64,000 nucleotides of DNA, taken from contig WHVD01000021.1 in assembly GCA_015178975.1 (NCBI GenBank), positions 620,001-684,000 on the forward strand, written 5' to 3'. This DNA is from Hysterangium stoloniferum (lineage: Eukaryota > Basidiomycota > Agaricomycetes > Hysterangiales > Hysterangiaceae). Every line of letters starts with the position of its first letter. Within the stretch, counting starts at the first letter, position 1. Below, piece by piece: positions 56,480 through 64,000 of the stretch. The notes under the pieces are model-generated. The model did no database searches, was not told the DNA's origin, and saw nothing but the letters and a program-made list of their open reading frames with translations. The translations under genes and the position numbers were made by a program.

Positions 56480-59018
56480 CATAGATAGTTTCACAAATGA
56501 ATTTCAATGGCAGGGTTGGAAGTTGCACCAGGATACATACTCTGTACAACCCCTCCTTGATGGATATTTCTTCGGGCTCGAACATTTTCGGGACATCCTT
56601 TGATAACTTGAGCAATTCATTGTATGTTTCATTATCCTCGGATTGAATGGCCCCAAAAGTCTCGGACGAAGCCTGGGCACACCAGATATCAAAAGAAGTG
56701 TAAGCACCCTTCTGGAATCCATACTTCTTTTTTTTTCCCTGGGCGGTTGCGTTCGTGTACCACCCATCTTGGCGGTGACTTTGGACTGAGAAGATGCCAG
56801 GGCATACACCATTCGAATCACAGGTTGAGGGTTATCTGACTTGTCGTCGAAAATGTGCAGATCAAATGAGCTCATCTTGTCAAAGAGGAAATGTATAGGG
56901 TTGTCAGAATAACGGGAATCATTCTTCGACTGCTTCATGATCACGGATACAAACTCCTTTCCCGATTCCGGATCTTTGTAGAGCATTGGCCGCGCCACAT
57001 CAATGCCAAACTGATTATCAGCGCAGAGAACTCCAGCGCCTCGAGCAGCAAGCCTCAAGAGGAATTCGATGGAGAGCATCCTGGAGTCATAGACCTTGAT
57101 GAAATGCGTAACGTAGATCCGTGAATCCCCGAACGTCTCGGAGAAAAATTTATCGTGACTAGCATCATACAGCATTGTCGGGAGACTATCCTTGATGTGC
57201 TCGTTGTAGATTCCCTGCGCGAAGAGAGCTTCGAAGTAGGAGTTGACCGGGACAATTAATGACTCCGACTGCAGCTGCTGGTTTGAAACATGAGACGATC
57301 TAGCATGTCGATGGTAATGTTGCGGGTAATGACTTCTCCCCGATCCCCCTTACTCATTCCGGGACATTCTAAAATCTGTCGCAATGCCTGACAAGACCTG
57401 AAGCTATTATGCTGCATGATCGTGGCTGCGGCCTCAGTGATGATCGGTTCCGAGGCTGCGACCGTGACGACAGACTCGAACCCTGCCTTAACGCCCAAGC
57501 ATACGCGCATGTATTTCTCGACCTGGACCATCTCGTTCGCATCTGCCTCTCTTCGATCTGCACCAGAAAGCGTGGTCATATTAAAGTCCAGTGCAAGACG
57601 ACGCGACATCACGGCAAACTGTTCCTCAACGGTCAACTTTATGCCAGGGTGCCAAGAACGACAGAGAAGTTTCTCGATAGCAAATTTGATTGCCATTTTT
57701 TGAACTTCATCTCCGCCCACTTGGTATCGGGTTGACCATCTGAAAGTACATAAAGCCATGAGCATGGATAGAGAAGTCTGGAAGGACGTACAAAGGACGA
57801 CCCAGTGATAGCCTAAACGCTAACTCAGTAACATCTTTCAAGGTGGTCAGACTCTTATCAAACTTCCCCGCCATGTGATCGAATCCCAGCGCGCTAAACG
57901 GTTTCACATTCACAAGTTCACCTCTGAGAATCCGGTTCGAGGTATCTCGGTAAGGCGGTGGGGCGAATTGGTCGGACTTTCCCGTTGTAGACAAGAAGAA
58001 GCTCCAGATGGGGAATGGCCGTATCCCCCGCAAAGCGCGTCTCAGCGATGTGAATGGGGTCCACTCTGTACTAGAATCGGTGTCATATATGGGCTGCGAC
58101 AACGTGTGACCCTCGTCAAACGCCAAAAACAATATGGGAGCATGCCCTTTACTGGGCAGGAAGGAAGGGCTGATCTCCGTCAATACCTGTCGGCTGACAG
58201 TAGTAAGGTGGACGTCTGTTAGAGAAAAGACATTCCATTGGTCATGGGCACGTTTAGAGAGATGATGCGAAATACCTTCTGCATTGAACCTGCCTTGCGG
58301 TGACTTCTTGGACGGCGTCGTCTGAGGATCAGTACCGTGGTATAGCTGTTCTGATGTGAATAAAATAGGAGCGGCATAGAACAGGCGACTCGCCTTATCT
58401 GCTCTGTTTATTACGTCTCCGTAAATTTTGATACGTAGTGGGCCTTGCTTGGCAAACTCCTGCCCAACTGTCATAAAATCCCAAAATTGTTCAGGAAGGG
58501 ATTTAGGATAGTTCTGTAGTGCTACCTCTTTTTCGGTGCGTTCGATATCAGGAGAGTCGGAGATTTGGTGTTGGATGAATTGTGGGTCATCAATCACTTC
58601 TAATATTTTTTCAAACAATGCAGTAAGAAATGCTCTGAAGCGATCATCGCTTTCATTCGATTTGAAGCCACCGTGTGTAAACAAACCGAGGACAGCGCTG
58701 TTAGGAGCAGGATAACCTGGATCAGAGCATCAGAGCTTTGCAAGTAAAGATAGCGGGGAGAAAAAATCACCTTGCTGCCCTGCACGGAGATTAAAAGGGA
58801 CTACGAAGTGCTTCTTGGAGAATTCATCAATCAGGCGTGATTTCCCCATCCCAGAGGACTGTACAATTGGTAAGAGACGAGCATATATATTAGGATCGTT
58901 GTGCTGTTTTATGTACTCATAAAGAATGTCGTCAATCTTTCCTTGGAATGGGTGAGACCACAACTTGACCGTCGCTAGAATGCAGTCGGATAGGAAAGGC
59001 ACAAGCAGGCAGAGCTTT
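56480..59018 (-). CDS. P-loop NTPase-like protein of agaricomycete type, probably incomplete
   Basis: The first exon reads PFLSDCILATVKLWSHPFQG, then the nucleotide-binding loop IVQSSGMGKSRLIDEF (about 58830-58865). An intron (donor near 58778, acceptor near 58721) joins QQG to YPAPNSAVLGLFTHG. Exon 2 is long and holds a Walker-B-like ILFLAFDEGHTL (about 58110-58150). Splicing near 57790-57744 gives RPLWSTRYQVGGDE. Later parts are NEHIKDSLPTMLYDASHDKF, a low-complexity RRVLTLL region and FEPEEISIKEGLYRV. No ATG fits the beginning: the frame runs into an inverted duplication at about 59018, so the N-terminus is missing. A register change near 57280 is not explained by a normal intron. Function unknown; this type often lies near FunK1 kinases. 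Confidence 0.6.
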
Positions 59019-59290
59019 ACCTACCTTCTATGGATAAATCAGTATCAAGTATCCTTGGGCTGAAAGGATACTTGATACTGATTTATCCATGGGGGGTGGG
59101 TGAAGCTCTGCCTGCTTGTGCCTTTCCTATCCGACCACATTCTAGCGATGGTCAAGTTGTGGTCTCACCCATTCCAAGGAAAGATTGACGACATTCTTTA
59201 TGAGTACATAAAACAGCACAACGATCCTAATATATATGCTCGTCTCTTACCAATTGTACAGTCCTCTGGGATGGGGAAATCACGTCTGAT
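58849..59290. repeat. Inverted duplication with short central palindrome
   Basis: About 170-190 bases at 58849-59018 recur reverse-complemented at 59100-59290 with very few differences. Between them is a perfect inverted pair of about 27 bases (59033-59091; ATGGATAAATCAGTATCAAG and its complement). Confidence 0.9.
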
Positions 59291-59475
59291 TGGTTTGAGT
59301 CTGTCGTCACGGTCGCAGCCTTGGAACCGATCCTCACTGTGGCCGCAGCCACGGTCATGCAGCATAATAGCGTCAGGTCTTGTCAGACATTGCGACAAAT
59401 TTTAGAATGGCCGGAATGAGTAAGGGGGATCGGGGGGAGGCCATTACCTGCAACATTACCATCGACACGCTAGAC
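59100..59475 (+). pseudogene. Inverted, internally deleted copy of the P-loop NTPase gene
   Basis: The plus strand repeats the N-terminal piece (PFLSDHILAMVKLW through SSGMGKSRLI). It then jumps at about 59293 to a segment matching 57283-57490 of the parent (SVVTVAALEPI-type sequence, GMSKGDRGEAIT, NITIDTLD). About 1.3 kb of the parent between these points is absent. The join keeps no useful frame. Confidence 0.85.
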
Positions 59476-59479
59476 ACTG

Positions 59480-60750
59480 GGTCAAATTACATTATATGCG
59501 TCGGCACACCAAGCTGCACAGTTCCGGACACATGTCTTCCTTGTCCTTGTTTCCCCCATTATGCCAGATTCATGCGCTGGGATCGGAGTGGGGTTATCGT
59601 AACCGAAAGTCCCTTTCTCAAATCCTTCCTATGTCGAGTTCTTCTGGCGGTTTGGTCACGCCAGCCCTGCTTCCCGTGGCGTCGATACTACGGCCACAGA
59701 ATTTCCACACAACCACCCTGCTGCCGTAAGGGCCAAAAGGTTCTTCAATCTCGAGGACGGTGACCGACTGTTTGGGGTTCGACGTGATCCAAGAGGCCAT
59801 ACTTACGTATTTAATTGTCCCACGTACATGGCTGTAGGATCCCCCCTCGGGCGCTCGACTCGTGTTTTCAAGGCCTACTGTGTCGAAACTGGGAACCTGG
59901 TGCTTCTCAAGGACACGTGGAGGGTCGTTTCGGCCACTCAGACCCCCGAACATGTGATATATCAGCATCTGAGACAACATGGAGTCAGGAATATCTGCAC
60001 GTGCAAGGAGGGATGCGATGTTTTAGACCAGTCTACGAAGACGCAGGATTGGACAATGGGAAAACGTTTTCCTTTGTCATTGAGGCGATTGCAGCACTAT
60101 CGACTCGTTTTGAACGAAATCGGAAGGTCTCTAACTGATTTTAGGAATACAAGGGAGATGGTGACTGTAGTGAGAGACGCGATCATAGGTACGTATATCG
60201 GTCTCTTATTGGAATTGACGCTGATTCGTATTTGACAGCACATGGGGACGCTTATGACAAGACTGAAATTCTTCACCGAGATATCAGCTCAGGCAATATT
60301 CTTATCACTGCCACAGGTGGCGGATTGTTAATTGACTGGGATCTCTGTAAAAAGCTTCAACATATACATCAAGGACAAGAAAACATTGAAAGGACTGTGA
60401 GTATCGCCCTCACTCTCCTAATCCCGTTGGGAGTTCTTCTGAGTTTTTGTTTGGCGTTGTGATTCCCTTCTTTGTGTTTCTGTGATTGATAAGGCACCTG
60501 GCAATTCATGGCTGCTCGTTTGCTGGTGGTTCCCACCCCTGGGCAGCGAGGAGCGATCCCCGACCGGGCCGACGACTTGGAATCCTTCTTTCACGTCCTC
60601 GTCTGGATTGCCTTGAGATATACTAAGCACGGCTTTTTTAAGAATGCGCTCACTGACATGCTCCATGCCGCTTTCGACCATCACTATCTGGATCCTGACG
60701 GAGACGCGAAAGGAGGGAGTGGCCCAGGGCAAACCCGGAGAACAACTTGA
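59480..60750 (+). pseudogene. FunK1-type protein kinase, probably frameshifted
   Basis: Family landmarks in order: QFRTHVFLVLVSP (about 59515), RFMRWDRSGVIVTESPF (59565), EFFWRFGHASPASRGVDTTA (about 59635-59690), LVLLKDTWRV with the likely ATP-binding Lys (59905), ILHRDISSGNILIT (catalytic loop with Asp, 60268-60310), GLLIDWDLCK (metal-binding Asp) and GTWQFMAARLL with DDLESFFHVLVW. One intron at 60189-60238 splices cleanly (DAII to AHGDAY). The first three blocks sit in different registers, and the junction before GTWQF does not join in frame, so the copy looks degenerate. FunK1 kinases are an expanded mushroom-specific family of unknown role. Confidence 0.75.
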
Positions 60751-60779
60751 AAGGCAAGAAGCACGGCCACAAGTTCCCA

Positions 60780-61383
60780 CCCTGAAGAAAGCAAAGCAAG
60801 GCTTTGACGTAACCACCACGACATAACACAAGGGAAACCTTCTCTTGACATTCATATTCGAGACCACTGCTAGCATTCCGATTCACTATACATTATCCTG
60901 AGTTTTCCCCTTTTCTTTAGCTGTTAAATTTTTTTTAATAATTTTACCCACGACCCTGTGGGCCCGGGTCGGAAGAGAACATGCCGTCTCTGAATGGCGT
61001 TTATTCTGTTCACAATCGATATCCGATGAGAGATGTAAACCAGATGTAGAAATATGTAATGAAAAGCATAATATTTGCATAATCAATCATTATTGAAGAT
61101 TCCTTCAGGAGCTATAACAGGGTACATATATGCAACAGCTGGAAAACGGAAACATCAATCGATCGATATATTTTGTGTTGTCTAGAGCAACACATGAGTG
61201 GTCACTAGTTTAGCTAGGACGCGCTACTTTTCAAGGTCCATATTGGCCTCCTATATACATACGTGGCCTAGAAGAGTCCTAGAAGAGTCCTAGAAGAGTC
61301 CATGCAATCTATTTTGGCTGGTATAATCTCTAGATATTCCCAAATCCCCGATAAAATTGTCCCTTCCCGTGGTATACTGGATA
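60780..61383. other. Intergenic, no gene seen
   Basis: Contains TCCTAGAAGAG tandem triplet at 61270-61300 and an A/T run at 60930. Downstream ends of the converging kinase and ligase genes. Confidence 0.45.
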
Positions 61384-63823
61384 TCACAGCCTCGCGAGGC
61401 CCTTTTTTGCGTCATACTGGTCTTGCAACACCCGCCGTAAGATCTTTCCTATACAGTTGCAAAACTATGAGATATACTCTTTTCTTAAGAGCTGAGCGAC
61501 AAACCAGTGATATTTTTGGGGATCTACGAATACGATGGGTAAGTGACACGCAAATGCACACCATATGCAGCATCGCAACACACCTGATCTACAACTTGGA
61601 TTCCGCCCCTCAGCCACTTGTACTTGCTCAAATTCTTGTTCGTCCATTCCTTGATAATTTCTTTCGAACGTGCTTCTCCTAATTTCCGCCCTTCTTCGCT
61701 GAGCACTATCCATGCCCGCGGACTCTTGTCATCGGACGTACGAGCTCCGGGTGTCTGTACGCCGGCTACTGCGACGTCGTTGACAAGGCTAGTAGGTTCA
61801 GCGAGAATAGTGTCCTCAATTTCACCAGGGGACACTTGCAGGCCCGAAACTTTGAGCGTATCCTAAGGAAAAAGTTATTATTTACGGATGAATAAGAACC
61901 ACACTAATTTGAACCAACCTTTGTACGATCTTCAAACCAGAGGTTTCCTGTCGCATCTGCGCGGAAGCGGTCCCCGGTTTTCAGCCATCCATTTTTAAGG
62001 AATGCTTCTCTCGTCGCTTTTGGGTCTTTCCAGTATCCTTTTTTTTTTTTTAGAAAAAAAATTAAATATCCGCCTGTTTCATTTTCTTCAGTGTGAAAGC
62101 AATTCACCTAGAGCAACGGTCCCAGATTTAACATAAAGATCTCCCGCCTCGTTGGGCAAACAATGTGTCCCATCTTCTCGAAGAAGTAGTCCTTCGACAC
62201 CAGGAATTAGGACCCCTGTTTATATCTGCCATTTCAAGACCTTTGGTGCATTAGAATCGATGGAAAAAATTACCTGAAGAAGCGCTATGATGTCCGCCCG
62301 ATGTTCCCGTTTGCACGCCGCCGATAAGTGAGAGAGTCTGCGAAAGATGGCCGTCAGGATGCAGACAGATCGATAATCTCTGAACTCACGGCTTCGGACA
62401 TGCCGTATCCTGTCCAAAAAGATATTTAATGCAAATGCACTGGACAACAACGGGTGCCGTACCTTCCATCATTAGGGACCCCTTTACTGCATCTTTCATC
62501 TTCTCAGCGAGAATAGGGGGTAGATATGCCGCACCACTGTGTAAAAGTACTATTGAAGACAAATCTGTTTGGCGGAGTTTGGGTGAGGAAACTAGTGCGT
62601 GGATCATTGAGGGAATTAGAGCCAGTGACGATACCCGGTACCTGTATTGAGTCGATGAGTATAAGGACAGTCTTTGGGCAGAAGTAAAACTATTTTCACG
62701 TACTTGGGGATGCAATGAAGAACCAAATCTACATTCCATCGAGGCATAACCACGACTGTTGACCTTTGCATTGGTGCCCTGCGAATAGTGGTCCACAGTT
62801 TGGAAATCAATTAGCAGCGAACATCTTTTGCAGGGCATACCTTAAACACAATGTATGCAGCCCATATGGATGGTGCATTGGCAAGATGCCCAAAATGACT
62901 GGCACAACATTCGGATCGCGCGGTGGCTGGACGATATAATGTTAAAGCGATCCGATCAAGCCCACCAAAGTGACGCACCGCGAGTTTCGTATACTCTGCC
63001 ATTAAAATGCCTCCTTGCACAAGACTAACGCACAAATTACCATGGGAAATCATTACCGCTGTATTAATAAACGTCAGCATATGCACTACATGAAAGATAG
63101 CAGCAAACTACAGCTGGAGATGCCGAGTTCGCGACGAGGCGCATGCTTTACCTTTAGGAAGACCAGAAGTGCCACTCGAAAAAGAAAGGTATGCAAGTGT
63201 GTCGTATCCAGCAGGCTTTACCGGTTCCCTAGGGATCTTCCGAAAACGTACATTTTGAATTAAAGAATCTAACGTCTTGAACCGGCTTGGTTCAGGTGTC
63301 TCGCCCTCTAGGATAAAGATATTTTCTTCCGGAAACCCAGTCTCGCGAGCGACTTCAAGGAATGTCGCGAGACACGACGGATGCAGGAACATATGGGTCG
63401 CCTCCGATTTACGCAAATAATGCGTCATTTCCCGCGGAGTAGCGACCGGCGAAAAAAGCGCCATCGGCGTCGCGGCAACCAGCAAGGCATGCACAATTGT
63501 GATATATTCCTAAAGATACTATTAGGGCGTGGATAAAGCATCGACGAAATGGGCTCACACACCAGACAATTGTCGCTCATGATGCCAATCATATGGCCCT
63601 GGCCGAATCCCAAGCCACCGCGGGATTTATCTGCACCGAGAGCCGTTGCTGCATCGTAGACACGCTCGATAAATCCAGATCGGGTGCGTCGCTGTCCTGT
63701 GACGGCATCGATGTGCATGGTATGGTCGGCCAAGGCTCGCTGTCCCGGTGTGCGAAAAAGCAAATTGTGGTAGTTCGTAGGGGGCAGGGGCGGGATCGAC
63801 GGGTACGGTGAGTGTAGATACAT
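61384..63823 (-). CDS. AMP-forming acyl-CoA synthetase/ligase-like (ANL superfamily), copy 2
   Basis: Starts MYLHSPYPSIPPLPPTNYHN at 63823. Exons carry EYITIVHALLVAATPMALFS, LAYLSFSSGTSGLPKG (phosphate loop, about 63160-63210), VMISHGNLCVSLVQGG, VVVMPRWNVDLVL, SLALIPSMIHALVSSPKLRQ, IVLLHSGAAYLPPILAEKMK, YGMSEA near 62395, NGWLKTGDRF with the conserved Asp (about 61990), VSPGEIEDTILAEP, LRGGIQVVDQ, IPKNITG and GKILRRVLQDQYD with the C-terminal Lys. The stop is at 61386-61384. The same exon pattern as 51765-54256 shows that the two are paralogues. All main ANL motifs are present, so it may be functional. A T11 run with A7 sits in one intron near 62040-62060. Confidence 0.87.
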
Positions 63824-64000
63824 AACGCCCTGGTTTGTGTCTCGAGATGAACTTTACGGATTGTTTCCAATGGAGGTGGACTACTATGACTGTCGGGGGT
63901 TGACGCCCACCTGGAGGTAAAATGACACTGGGTATGGTTCACGGGTCGAGAAATTGCCCTATGTATTGGGACCAGGGATTCTGTATTTATGTAGATTGCA
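63824..64000 (-). promoter_or_regulatory. Upstream region of ANL copy 2
   Basis: Only 177 bases are available. No confident TATA box or conserved site was recognised. Confidence 0.3.

Noticed and set aside
41690..63823. A defined secondary-metabolite gene cluster
   Set aside because: No polyketide, peptide or terpene synthase core enzyme is present; only tailoring-type and transport genes.

Overview
The window looks like a repeat-rich piece of an agaricomycete (mushroom-type basidiomycete) nuclear genome. The signs are host genes cut by many short introns (about 45-65 bases, GT..AG), a FunK1-type kinase, a DUF6533-type seven-helix membrane protein, a chromodomain-bearing Ty3/gypsy element, Ty1/copia elements whose primer-binding region carries GGTTATGGGCC, and a Tc1-type transposase. 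No prokaryotic features, rRNA or ordinary tRNA genes were seen.

Layout. 1-10209 is one degraded minus-strand gypsy chromovirus (5' LTR 9409-10209, 3' LTR entering at 62) that landed in the RT of a copia element (10210-12661). The gypsy was later split by two solo LTRs of its own family (3204-4110 and 6469-7287) and by a 1.25-kb LTR of another family (4898-6150), each with a readable 5-base target duplication. 12.7-16.3 kb holds the copia leader, a 549-base solo LTR and a 2.06-kb solo LTR with an internal 18-base minisatellite. 16.3-18.5 kb is a dense tandem-repeat field. 19.4-21.1 kb is a host membrane-protein gene. 21439-25256 is a complete LTR retrotransposon structure with no recognisable enzymes. 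25.4-28.6 kb is an inverted repeat enclosing a three-deep nest of LTRs and ending in a 21-base minisatellite. 29.4-32.3 kb holds decayed host-like genes (an OPT transporter remnant and a helical-domain fragment). 33.3-38.5 kb is a nearly intact copia element. 38.5-40.1 kb is a Tc1 element interrupted by a 310-base palindrome-ended tRNA-like insertion.

From 41.7 kb rightwards the window is mainly host genes: a MetE-like methyltransferase (41690-43466), an ABCC-type transporter (44438-50813), two paralogous AMP-forming acyl-CoA-ligase-like genes in the same orientation (51765-54256 and 61384-63823), and between them a P-loop NTPase gene, a truncated inverted copy of it and a FunK1 kinase that appears frameshifted.

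Most element-internal breaks I could read are C-to-T or G-to-A changes (CGA to TGA, CAA to TAA, TGG to TAG), which suggests methylation or RIP-like decay. No obviously new enzyme system was found. The strongest novelty candidates are the palindrome-ended tRNA-like element, the LTR families with rapidly changing internal minisatellites, the coding-free LTR element and the inverted, internally deleted gene copy. All boundaries and identities were read by eye; intron positions are approximate unless stated.
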